Origin: Pelecanus crispus | Taxonomy: Eukaryota > Chordata > Aves > Pelecaniformes > Pelecanidae | Length of the DNA: 64,000 bases | Direction: 5' to 3' | Assembly: GCF_030463565.1 (NCBI RefSeq) | Contig: NC_134653.1 | Coordinates: 28,085,150-28,149,149, forward strand | Part shown: in pieces, positions 53,036 to 62,504 of the stretch | Position numbering within the stretch: the stretch's first letter is position 1 | Layout of the letters: every line of letters begins with the position of its first letter | Position numbers and translations under genes: made by a program | Notes under the pieces: model-generated | What the model saw: the letters and a program-made list of their open reading frames with translations, nothing else | Database searches by the model: none | What the model was told of the DNA's origin: nothing

Positions 53036-53273
53036 GTGCCTGGTGACAATGAGCAATAGGAAGTGAGACACAGACTCCAAAAGCCGTGGAAGGCTTTCAG
53101 CCCTTCTCCCTCCTGGCTGGATGTGGGGCTGAGGTAGGCTCCTGTGCCCTCTGCATGACCATGGCTGTGACTGCCCTCCCTGTCCTGTCCCAGAGACCTG
53201 CAGGTTCTGCTGGTCCCCCCCAGTGCCTTGGGAGCATTGTCCTTGTCCCTGCAAAATTCACAGTGTGGCCATG

Positions 53274-53820
53274 TGTGGCGGGTTGGCTTTGGCTGGATGG
53301 TAGGTGCCACCAAGCCGCTCTATCACCCCCTCGTCAGTAGGACAGGTGGGGAGAAATGAGATGAAAAAAACCCTCGTGGGTCAAGGTAAAGGCAGTTTAA
53401 TAAAAAAACAAAAGCAAAAAAAGAAAACAAAGACTTTATTCTCTACTTCCCATCAGCAGGTTTCACCCAGCCACTTCCTAGGAAGCAGGGCTTTGGTACA
53501 TGTAGTGGTTGCTCCAGAAGACAAATGTAAATAACAAATGCTCCCGCCTTCCTCGTCCCCTCTCGACGTCATATGGTATGGAATATCCCTTTGGTCAGTT
53601 TGAGTCAGATGTCCTGGCTATGTCCCCTCCCAAGATCTTGCCCACCCCTAGCCTACTTGTGAGCAGGGGGGGAAAATGTTGGAGCTTTGATGTTGTGCGA
53701 GCACTGCTCAGCAGTAGCCAAAATAGTGGTGTGTTATCAACACCCTTCTACCTACCAATACGAAGCACAGCACTATGAGGGCTGCTGTGGGGAAGATTAA
53801 CTCCATCTCAGCCAGATCCA
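53274..53820 (-). mobile_element. Solo LTR of the same family as the ERV at 12655-13024 and 31551-31921
   Basis: Minus-strand sense runs from TGGATCTGGCTGAGATGG (53820) to CCCGCCACA (53274). It shares ctctacttcccatcagcagg, the GACCCACGAGG stretch and a polyadenylation-like AATAAAGTC with the truncated ERV LTR. No internal sequence adjoins it. It cuts the flank between VL42 and VL43. Confidence 0.78.
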
Positions 53821-54063
53821 ATAGACCTTGTCTGCATCCCCACTGCCTCTTGCTACTCATGACCACGTTCTCCCACTGCTACCAGAGCTACCTCAGAACT
53901 GGGGAGTGTAATGCTGGGCTCAGCTCCCCAAATTGGCCCGTGACTGTGGTTGGGTCCATTCTTCTCCGACTGTGGTATTCTCAGTACCACTGCATGGGGA
54001 GGGCTGTGCTGGTGGGGCCCTGGCTCACCCCCATCTTCTCCCCTCTCTCCTCTCCCTCTCCAG

Positions 54064-54385
54064 GTTCCTTGGTCCAGGCAGCGCTGACTCAGCAGCCGTC
54101 CTCAGTGTCAGCGAACCCAGGAGAAACCGTCAAGATCACCTGCTCCGGGATTTACAGCATAAGCAGCAGCTGCAATGCTTATGCTGGCTGGTACCAGCAG
54201 AAGGTACCAGGCACTGCCCCTGTCACTGTGATCTACGACAGCAGCAGCAGACCCTCGGGCATCCCATCGCGATTCTCTGGATCTTACTCTGGCTCCACAT
54301 CCACGTTAACCATCAGTGGGGTCCAACCCGAGGACGAGGCTGTCTATTACTGTGGTAGCTACGACAGCAGCAGCAGCAATAAACC
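54064..54385 (+). pseudogene. IGLV: VL43: leaderless V-lambda, open exon, good RSS
   Basis: [65 protein letters not shown] to [14 protein letters not shown]. Open with both cysteines plus an extra Cys in CDR1 (54171-54173). The flank upstream is V-type intron, then LTR; no leader or octamer was found, so it is rearrangeable but not expressible as it stands. Confidence 0.85.
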
Positions 54386-54424
54386 CACGGTGACACAAAG
54401 CAATGGGGAAGTGATACAAAAAGC
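54386..54424 (+). other. RSS of VL43 (23-bp spacer)
   Basis: Heptamer cacggtg, 23-bp spacer, nonamer acaaaaagc. Identical to the RSS of VL44. Confidence 0.8.
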
Positions 54425-55414
54425 TCCCGCCATCGCAGGGGCTGGTTAGGAGTCTCTGCTGTCCCCGTTTGATGGTTGGGCACGTGCGCGCCATGGCCCT
54501 GCCCTTGCTGCCCTGTGCTGCAGATGGCTGTGCCTGCTGTCACAGTTCATCTGTCCCATAGAGCCCCAGATCTGTGCCTGTCCCCTGTCATTTGGGGAGG
54601 GCATGTACAGCACTTGGGAACGTGCCATTCTCCACGGCCACTTTACCCACCCCTGGGGTCCAAACGGAGGCAGAGGCGCTCTCTGACTGTGCCGGCTGGG
54701 GCACCAGTGATGTTCAGGGTCACAGTGACTCCCAGCACTGGGGAAGTGAGACACAAACATTCTGTTGCCCCAGGGCCCCTCGGGTGCCACCTGCTGCTGC
54801 TGCTGCTGCAGCTGCTTGGATGCGCTGGTGGAGCACCATATGTGCCTGTGAGGCGGCTCCTGCCGTGGGGCACGTGCTCTGCTCCAGCAGGTCCCCTCCA
54901 TGCTGCCTGCAAGGCAAGAGCCCCCCTGCAGCCCTGCCCTGCCTGTGCCCATCGGGTCTCTGTGCCCCGGGCGCCTGGGGGATGGCAGCGTCGGGGACAG
55001 GGAGGCGTCGTGGCTGTAGGGGCATTTCTTGTGGGCACAGCCCCTCTTGGGCTAGCCACATAGCTGCTGAAGGTGGCCACGATCCCTGCGCCCTGGGTTG
55101 GAGCAGGGCGGGCCAGTGGCTGTCCCAATGGCTGCGAGCAGAACCCCTGGTCTGCCCTGGCTCTGGCTGCATTTGCCCAGGGCCGGCCCATTGGGGTCTT
55201 GATCAGCTCATGGAGAGGCACTGCTGGAGCCACAGGGCTCGGTGCCAGGCAGCTCCCCTTGTGCTGGGTACTGGAGACCTGGGAAGAGCAAAGGTCTTGA
55301 GCAATGGGCCTGGGCTGGCAAGGGAAGAGCCAGGGCAGAGAAGCAGCAAAGCAAGAGGGTACCGCAGGTGCTGGGGCTGGGGCAAGACCCAGAATCGCTG
55401 GGGCTGGAGGTGCC
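54425..55414. other. VL43 3' flank (no gene recognised)
   Basis: GC-rich. Contains a short CTG/CAG run (about 54789-54815). Three frames over 140 codons exist but have no recognisable domain and recur unchanged in the tandem copy. Confidence 0.5.
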
Positions 55415-55830
55415 TCTGGAGATCATCTCGTCCCACCCCCCGCTCGAAGCTGGGTTGGCTACTGCAGGTTGCCCACAGGCTTTCCAGGTGTGTTTTGAAT
55501 ATCTCCAAGGATGAAGACTTCACAGCTCTCTGGGCAACCCATTCCAGTGCTTGACTGTCCTTGCAGAGAAAAAAAGTTTTTGCCATCTTTAGGCAGATTT
55601 TCCTGTGTTTCAGACTGTGCCCATTGCCTCTCGTGCCGTCAGTGGACAACTCTGAGAGGAGCTTGGCTCCATCTTCTTTCCTGCCCCCAAGAGATATTTA
55701 TAATGTTGATAAGATGCCCCTGGGGCTCCCCGCCTTGGGCTCAGCCATCCCAGCTCGCACTGCCTCTCTCCGTACAAGTGATGCTCTGAGCCCTTCATCA
55801 TCCTCAGGGCCCTTCCCTGGCCTTGCTCCC
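55415..55830 (-). mobile_element. Older CR1 LINE fragment
   Basis: The plus strand carries the classic antisense CR1 3' region: gaatatctccaaggatgaag, ctctgggcaacccattcc, and tgtgcccattgcctctcg. Tandem copy at 58217-58632. Confidence 0.8.
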
Positions 55831-56019
55831 ATCTGTCCCCATCCCTAGCTGGGGAACACAGAGCTGACACAGCACTGGGCTTGGCCTCAGGGTGCTGAGC
55901 CAAGGGGAAGGATCCTCTCCCCAGCTGCTGGCAATGCTCCTGCTAATGCAACCCACAGGCGCTTTGCTGGCTCCTCTGCACCTTGGTGTCCCCCCAGACC
56001 CCTGGGGCCTAGGGTTAAT

Positions 56020-56084
56020 GGTTGGAATGGATGATCTTAAAGGTCTTTTGCAACCTAGACAACTCTGTGATTCTATGATTCTGC
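56020..56084 (+). mobile_element. CR1 3' tail
   Basis: ggttaatggttggaatggat, a ggtcttttgcaacct-type motif, and gattctatgattctg terminal repeats. Tandem copy at 58822-58886. Confidence 0.75.
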
Positions 56085-56583
56085 CACAGGGCTGCCAGCC
56101 GCTCAGCCCCAGTGTGCCCGGGCAGGGGCTGCTCCCCACAGGGGCAAGGCACTGCATGGCTCTTGAAAGAGAAGGGGCAAGGGCAGCACTCACTGCAGGG
56201 CCCCAGGTGCATCGGGGAAGGGCAGGAATGGCCAAGGCCTGTGTGGGGCCAGGAACACGTGTAGGAGAGGAAGATGTGGAAACTGGGGCAGGGGGTGCTG
56301 TGGGTTGGCGTCGTCCCAGCCCCGTCACTGGGAGCTGTGAGCACCATGTGCCCCCCTACCCCAGCAGCCGTCTCTCCTGCGCCCTTTAGCCCTGCCATCC
56401 CTCGGCCTGGGCTGGGGACGGGGGGGCCGTGCTGGCAGGTTTCAGGCTCTGAGCTGGGATGTGTCCCCGCTCCGTACCCGGGGACATGCCCCGCTGCATC
56501 TGGGGTGGGGGGGCTGGGCGGGGAGCGGGGAGGGAGGTGGGGAGAGAGGTGTGGGCAGGATCTGTCCCTGAGCGCGGAGTCAG

Positions 56584-56627
56584 ATTTGCATGGAGGGGCC
56601 GTGCCCTGGGCAGAACCGGGCTTAAAA
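56584..56627 (+). promoter_or_regulatory. V promoter of VL44: octamer plus TATA-like box
   Basis: ATTTGCAT 56584-56591 and TTAAAA 56622-56627, 64 bp before the ATG. Confidence 0.88.
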
Positions 56628-56690
56628 GGGAGTTGGGGTCCGCGACACAGCCCCATCGGCGTGGGGACACAGAGCTGGTGGGATCGCGCC

Positions 56691-57188
56691 ATGGCCTGGG
56701 CCCCTCTCCTCCTCGCGGTGCTCGCCCACGGCTCAGGTGCCCTGGCCAGACTCACTGCGCCCGGCTGGGGCCTTTGGGCACAGGGGCCCCGTCCCGCTGC
56801 GTGGGGAGGGCTGTGCTGGTGGGGCCCTGGCTGACCCCCGTCTTCCCCCTCTCTCCTCTCCCTCTCCAGGTTCCCTGGTCCAGGCAGCGCTGACTCAGCA
56901 GCCGTCCTCGCTGTCGGTGAACCCAGGAGAAACCGTCAAGATCACCTGCTCTGGGCTTTACAGCAGCAGCGGCTGCTATGCTTATGCTGGCTGGTACCAG
57001 CAGAAGGAACCTGGCAGTGCCCCTGTCACTGTGATCTACAGCGGCAACAGCAGACCCTCAGGCATCCCATCGCGATTCTCTGGATCTTACTCTGGCTCCA
57101 CATCCACGTTAACCATCAGTGGGGTCCAACCTGAGGACGAGGCTGTCTATTACTGTGGTAGCTACGACAGCAGCAGCAGCAATAAACC
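56691..57188 (+). CDS. IGLV: VL44: complete V-lambda gene
   Basis: Variable segment of the light chain, secreted or on B cells as part of the antibody. Leader exon 56691-56736 ([15 protein letters not shown]), intron with GT...AG (acceptor 56868-56869), V exon 56870-57188. Open: [26 protein letters not shown] (Cys23), [15 protein letters not shown] (extra Cys in CDR1), [25 protein letters not shown]3 [16 protein letters not shown] (Cys104), CDR3 start [10 protein letters not shown]. Promoter and RSS are intact. Its 3' half is the same as VL43, so it arose as a crossover hybrid. Judged functional from sequence only. Confidence 0.9.
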
Positions 57189-57227
57189 CACGGTGACACA
57201 AAGCAATGGGGAAGTGATACAAAAAGC
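57189..57227 (+). other. RSS of VL44 (23-bp spacer)
   Basis: cacggtg, 23-bp spacer, acaaaaagc. One mismatch in the heptamer, at position 4. Confidence 0.85.
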
Positions 57228-58216
57228 TCCCGCCATCGCAGGGGCTGGTTAGGAGTCTCTGCTGTCCCCGTTTGATGGTTGGGCACGTGCGCGCCATGGC
57301 CCTGCCCTTGCTGCCCTGTGCTGCAGATGGCTGTGCCTGCTGTCACAGTTCATCTGTCCCATAGAGCCCCAGATCTGTGCCTGTCCCCTGTCATTTGGGG
57401 AGGGCATGTACAGCACTTGGGAACGTGCCATTCTCCACGGCCACTTTACCCACCCCTGGGGTCCAAACGGAGGCAGAGGCGCTCTCTGACTGTGCCGGCT
57501 GGGGCACCAGTGATGTTCAGGGTCACAGTGACTCCCAGCACTGGGGAAGTGAGACACAAACATTCTGTTGCCCCAGGGCCCCTCGGGTGCCACCTGCTGC
57601 TGCTGCTGCTGCAGCTGCTTGGATGCGCTGGTGGAGCACCATATGTGCCTGTGAGGCGGCTCCTGCCGTGGGGCACGTGCTCTGCTCCAGCAGGTCCCCT
57701 CCATGCTGCCTGCAAGGCAAGAGCCCCCCTGCAGCCCTGCCCTGCCTGTGCCCATCGGGTCTCTGTGCCCCGGGCGCCTGGGGGATGGCAGCGTCGGGGA
57801 CAGGGAGGCGTCGTGGCTGTAGGGGCATTTCTTGTGGGCACAGCCCCTCTTGGGCTAGCCACATAGCTGCTGAAGGTGGCCACGATCCCTGCGCCCTGGG
57901 TTGGAGCAGGGCGGGCCAGTGGCTGTCCCAATGGCTGCGAGCAGAACCCCTGGTCTGCCCTGGCTCTGGCTGCATTTGCCCAGGGCCGGCCCATTGGGGT
58001 CTTGATCAGCTCATGGAGAGGCACTGCTGGAGCCACAGGGCTCGGTGCCAGGCAGCTCCCCTTGTGCTGGGTACTGGAGACCTGGGAAGAGCAAAGGTCT
58101 TGAGCAATGGGCCTGGGCTGGCAAGGGAAGAGCCAGGGCAGAGAAGCAGCAAAGCAAGAGGGTACCGCAGGTGCTGGGGCTGGGGCAAGACCCAGAATCG
58201 CTGGGGCTGGAGGTGC
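57228..58216. other. VL44 3' flank (copy of 54425-55414)
   Basis: No gene recognised; near-identical to copy 1. Confidence 0.5.
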
Positions 58217-58632
58217 CTCTGGAGATCATCTCGTCCCACCCCCCGCTCGAAGCTGGGTTGGCTACTGCAGGTTGCCCACAGGCTTTCCAGGTGTGTTTTG
58301 AATATCTCCAAGGATGAAGACTTCACAGCTCTCTGGGCAACCCATTCCAGTGCTTGACTGTCCTTGCAGAGAAAAAAGTTTTTGCCATCTTTAGGCAGAT
58401 TTTCCTGTGTTTCAGACTGTGCCCATTGCCTCTCGTGCCGTCAGTGGACAACTCTGAGAGGAGCTTGGCTCCATCTTCTTTCCTGCCCCCAAGAGATATT
58501 TATAATGTTGATAAGATGCCCCTGGGGCTCCCCGCCTTGGGCTCAGCCATCCCAGCTCGCACTGCCTCTCTCCGTACAAGTGATGCTCTGAGCCCTTCAT
58601 CATCCTCAGGGCCCTTCCCTGGCCTTGCTCCC
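58217..58632 (-). mobile_element. Older CR1 LINE fragment, tandem copy
   Basis: Copy of 55415-55830, with one A fewer in the run after the Lys-rich stretch. Confidence 0.8.
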
Positions 58633-58821
58633 ATCTGTCCCCATCCCTAGCTGGGGAACACAGAGCTGACACAGCACTGGGCTTGGCCTCAGGGTGCTGA
58701 GCCAAGGGGAAGGATCCTCTCCCCAGCTGCTGGCAATGCTCCTGCTAATGCAACCCACAGGCGCTTTGCTGGCTCCTCTGCACCTTGGTGTCCCCCCAGA
58801 CCCCTGGGGCCTAGGGTTAAT

Positions 58822-58886
58822 GGTTGGAATGGATGATCTTAAAGGTCTTTTGCAACCTAGACAACTCTGTGATTCTATGATTCTGC
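58822..58886 (+). mobile_element. CR1 3' tail, tandem copy
   Basis: Copy of 56020-56084. Confidence 0.75.
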
Positions 58887-59385
58887 CACAGGGCTGCCAG
58901 CCGCTCAGCCCCAGTGTGCCCGGGCAGGGGCTGCTCCCCACAGGGGCAAGGCACTGCATGGCTCTTGAAAGAGAAGGGGCAAGGGCAGCACTCACTGCAG
59001 GGCCCCAGGTGCATCGGGGAAGGGCAGGAATGGCCAAGGCCTGTGTGGGGCCAGGAACACGTGTAGGAGAGGAAGATGTGGAAACTGGGGCAGGGGGTGC
59101 TGTGGGTTGGCGTCGTCCCAGCCCCGTCACTGGGAGCTGTGAGCACCATGTGCCCCCCTACCCCAGCAGCCGTCTCTCCTGCGCCCTTTAGCCCTGCCAT
59201 CCCTCGGCCTGGGCTGGGGACGGGGGGGCCGTGCTGGCAGGTTTCAGGCTCTGAGCTGGGATGTGTCCCCGCTCCGTACCCGGGGACATGCCCCGCTGCA
59301 TCTGGGGTGGGGGGGCTGGGCGGGGAGCGGGGAGGGAGGTGGGGAGAGAGGTGTGGGCAGGATCTGTCCCTGAGCGCAGAGTCAG

Positions 59386-59429
59386 ATTTGCATGGAGGGG
59401 CCGTGCCCGGGGCAGGACTGGGCTTAAAA
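59386..59429 (+). promoter_or_regulatory. V promoter of VL45: octamer plus TATA-like box
   Basis: ATTTGCAT 59386-59393 and TTAAAA 59424-59429, 64 bp before the ATG. Confidence 0.88.
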
Positions 59430-59492
59430 GGGAGTTGGGGTCCGCGACACAACCCCATCGGTGTGGGGACACAGAGCTGGTGGGATCGCGCC

Positions 59493-59982
59493 ATGGCCTG
59501 GGCCCCTCTCCTCCTCGCGGTGCTCGCCCACGGCTCAGGTGCCCTGGCCAGACTCGCTGCGCCCGGCCGGGGCCTTTGGGCACAGGGGCCCCGTCCCGCT
59601 GTGCGGGGAGGGCTGTGCTGGTGGGGCCCTGGCTGACCCCCGTCTTCTCCCCTCTCTCCTCTCCCTCTCCAGGTTCCCTGGTCCAGGCGGCGGTGACCCA
59701 GGAGCCGTCCTCGCTGTCGGTGAACCCAGGAGAAACCGTCAAGATCACCTGCTCTGGGGTTAGCAGCAGAAGCAGTGCTTATGCTGGCTGGTACCAGCAG
59801 AAGGTACCAGGCACTGCCCCTGTCACTGTGATCTACTGGGGTGACAGCAGACCCTCGGACATCCCTTCGCGATTCTCTGGATCTTACTCTGGCTCCACAG
59901 CCACGTTAACCATCACTGGGGTCCAACCCGAGGACGAGGCTGTCTATTACTGTGGTAGCTCCGACAGCAGCTATACTGGTGC
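59493..59982 (+). CDS. IGLV: VL45: complete V-lambda gene
   Basis: Leader exon 59493-59538, V exon 59673-59982. Open: [29 protein letters not shown]1 [38 protein letters not shown]3 [27 protein letters not shown]3 start GSSDSSYTG. The FR1 (AAVTQEP) is of the VL22/VL31/VL40 subfamily and the FR3 is of the VL44 type. Octamer, TATA-like box and splice sites intact; the RSS has a weaker nonamer. Judged functional. Confidence 0.88.
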
Positions 59983-60021
59983 CACGGTGACACAGAGCAA
60001 TGGGGAAGTGATACCAAAAGC
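59983..60021 (+). other. RSS of VL45 (23-bp spacer)
   Basis: cacggtg, 23-bp spacer, accaaaagc. The nonamer carries an extra C at position 3. Confidence 0.8.
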
Positions 60022-60201
60022 TCCCGCCGTCGCAGGGGCCATTTCGGAGTCTCTGCTGTCCCTCTTTGATGGTGGGACACGTGCGCGCCATGGCCCTGCC
60101 CTTGCTGCCCTGTGCTGCAGACGACTGTGCCTCGTGCCCCATCTCGGGCATCCCTTAGACACCCAGGTGTGCGGCCATGCCCTATCACTTTGGGAGGAGA
60201 C

Positions 60202-60320
60202 AGGATAGGATAGGATGGGATGGGATGGGATGGGATGGGATGGGATGGGATGGGATGGGATGGGATGGGATAGGGTAGGGTAGGATAGGATAGGACAGGG
60301 CAGGATAGGAGAGGATAGGT
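60202..60320. repeat. Pentanucleotide microsatellite
   Basis: About 110 bp of imperfect gataG / gatgG pentamers (ggataggatagg, then roughly ten gggat units, then gataggacagg). It adjoins the CR1-derived sequence on its right. Confidence 0.92.
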
Positions 60321-60525
60321 TATTTCAGTTGGAAGGGGCCTACAACCATTACCTAGTCCAACAGCCTGACCACTTCAGGGCTGACCAAAAGTTAAAGACT
60401 GGTTTTTAAGGGCATTGTCCAAATACCTTCAAGACACTGACAGGCCTGGGGCATTGAGCATCTCTCTAGGACGTCTGTTCCAGTGTCTGACCACCCTCTC
60501 AGTAAAGAAATGATGGGATGACCCC
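60318..60525 (-). mobile_element. CR1 LINE fragment (minus strand)
   Basis: Antisense CR1 tail (ttggaaggggcctacaacca, then ctagtccaac) followed by the ORF2-terminal piece related to 16630-16770 (minus strand FFTERVVRHWNRRPREML). Confidence 0.75.
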
Positions 60526-61877
60526 CATCTGCCCTGCCCCTGTCCGACGCTGCAGGGCCGAGTTGCCCCTGCGCTCCCCGGCTGGCACCCAGGGCCCTGC
60601 CGGGTGCCTCCCTGCCCTCCTCCCAGCCCAGCTGTGCCACGAGACCCCGGGGCATCACCCCCGGCGGGCTCAGCCCTGCTGTAACTGCGGCCCCAGCACC
60701 CAGAGGTGGGGATGTGCCATGGGCTGGGGAGCTGGGCCAAAGCTTTGCCTTCAAACCTTGGGAAGGGACGTTTCCCGTGGGCGCAGCAGCTGCAGGGCCG
60801 TGCGCGAGGCTGCTGGGGCAGAGCAGGGCTGGCTGGGGGCTGCTCTGTCGTGCTGCCAGAGGAGGCCGTGGGCTGCTCCAGCGTTGGCTGTGTTTGCACC
60901 TCTTGCCCTCTGGGAAGCCCCTGGCCCTAGGCAATGCCCCAACACGGCCCCACAACAGCACGGGGCTGCCCAGCAGCATGACCCCATCCCCATCCTGCTG
61001 CGGGATGGGGGTTCCCATCTGGAACTGGGGGTACTGCTGGGCACAAAGGCGCTGTCTGCTCCATGTCATGGGTTGCTGCTTGTTTTCAGCTTTGACATTT
61101 CCTGCATCCACATGAGAGTGATGGGCAGGAGGCACGGGCTGGGGGTGAGGGTGTGTGACAGAGCTAGGCTGTGGGCAGGGCTACTGGCCCCACGGGGACT
61201 GGTTTTGTGGTGTCGGGAGCTGCCATGTGGGCAGCCGGGTCCCAGGTGGCCTTGTCCCCCAGCTCTGTGCCCGGGACCATGGTGTTGGGGGGAGGGCCAC
61301 GTGCCATGGGCTGGGGCTGCACTGAGCACCCTGACAAGCCCTGTCTCCAGCCCTGCTCCCCTCACCCGCTGCAGGTCAAGGTCCAGGTGCTCATCAGTTG
61401 CAGATAATGTTCAGCTGAGGAGCTCAGAGAGATGGAACTGGGGGCTTTACTCCTGCCTTTTCCCAGCCCTTTCCCCATGGAAGAGCCTAGCTGGACCCAG
61501 CTGGACCCCCACATTCCACCCCAGTAGCAATATACTGCGCAAGGGCTTGTCCTTTCATCCCTGGCACCGGCACCAGCTCCTCTGCTCCCCGCAACCCGTG
61601 GGGGAGATGTTGGAGCTGCGGGCGCTGCCTGGCCCTCTCCAGCCCCCCTACCCCAGAAGCCCATCTCTCCCACGCCCTTTAGCCCTGCTATCGCTTGGCC
61701 TGGGCTGGGGACAGGGGGGGCCGTGCTGGCGGGTTTCAGGCTCTGAGCTGGGATGTGTCCCCGCTCCGTACCCGGGGACATGCCCCGCTGCATCTGGGGT
61801 GGGGGGGCTGGGCGGGGAGCGGGGAGGGAGGTGGGGAGAGAGGTGTGGGCAGGATCCGTCCCTGAGCGCGGAGTCAG
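60526..61877. other. Spacer between VL45 and VL46 (no gene recognised)
   Basis: GC-rich. Parts resemble 2700-3600 and 62700-62800 (V 3' flank). From about 61640 to the octamer it repeats the VL44/VL45 5' flank. A 536-codon frame spans it, but it runs through the VL46 promoter and leader region and is treated as chance. Confidence 0.5.
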
Positions 61878-61921
61878 ATTTGCATGGAGGGGCCGTGCCC
61901 TGGGCAGGACCGGGCTTAAAA
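61878..61921 (+). promoter_or_regulatory. V promoter of VL46: octamer plus TATA-like box
   Basis: ATTTGCAT 61878-61885 and TTAAAA 61916-61921, 64 bp before the ATG. Confidence 0.9.
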
Positions 61922-61984
61922 GGGAGTTGGGGTCCGCGACACAACCCCATCGGCGTGGGGACACAGAGCTGGTGGGATCGCGCC

Positions 61985-62465
61985 ATGGCCTGGGCCCCTC
62001 TCCTCCTCGCGGTGCTCGCCCACGGCTCAGGTGCCCTGGCCAGACTCGCTGCGCCCGGCCGGGGCCTTTGGGCACAGGGACCCCGTCCCGCTGTGCGGGG
62101 AGGGCTGTCCTGGTGGGGCCCTGGCTGACCCCCATCTTCTCCCCTCTCTCCTCTCCCTCTCCAGGTTCCCTGGTCCAGGCAGCGCTGACTCAGCAGCCGT
62201 CCTCGCTGTCGGTGAACCCAGGAGAAACCGTCAAGATCACCTGCTCTGGGGTTAGCAGCAGCGGCGATGTTGGCTGGTACCAGCAGAAGGTGCCAGGCAC
62301 TGCCCCTGTCACTGTGATCTATGACAGCAACGACAGACCCTCGGGCATCCCTTCGCGATTCTCTGGATCTTACTCCGGCTCCACAGCCACGTTAACCATC
62401 AGTGGGGTCCAACCCGAGGACGAGGCTGTCTATTACTGTGGTAGCTACGACGGCAGCAATGATCC
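61985..62465 (+). CDS. IGLV: VL46: complete, J-proximal V-lambda gene
   Basis: Leader exon 61985-62030, V exon 62165-62465 (acceptor AG 62163-62164). Open: [26 protein letters not shown] (Cys23), short CDR1 [58 protein letters not shown] (Cys104), CDR3 start GSYDGSND. It has the only consensus RSS in the window and the same position and layout as the single functional V of the chicken IGL locus. Most likely the main target for rearrangement and later conversion by upstream donors. Confidence 0.94.
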
Positions 62466-62504
62466 CACAGTGACACAGAGCAATGGGGAAGTGATACAAA
62501 AACC
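62466..62504 (+). other. Consensus RSS of VL46 (23-bp spacer)
   Basis: CACAGTG, 23-bp spacer, ACAAAAACC: a perfect heptamer and nonamer. Confidence 0.93.

Larger units (their letters stand above)
54260..57062. repeat. Tandem duplication unit, copy 1 (~2.8 kb)
   Basis: From FR2/CDR2 of VL43 to the same point in VL44. It repeats at about 57063-59864 (offset 2803, then 2802 after a one-base change in an A run near 55570). Both breakpoints lie in V exons, as expected for unequal crossover. Confidence 0.9.
57063..59864. repeat. Tandem duplication unit, copy 2
   Basis: Copy of 54260-57062. A third, partial copy of its right end (about 370 bp upstream of the leader, offset 2492) begins near 61640 before VL46. 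Confidence 0.88.

Noticed and set aside
54574-55554. 326-codon open frame, repeated at 57377-58357
   Set aside because: The repeat reflects the tandem duplication, not conservation. It enters antisense CR1 sequence at its end and shows no recognisable domain.
60518-62128. 536-codon open frame on the plus strand
   Set aside because: It runs through V flank, the VL46 promoter and the leader region in a frame other than the leader's. Composition is GC-driven, with no domain or splice logic.
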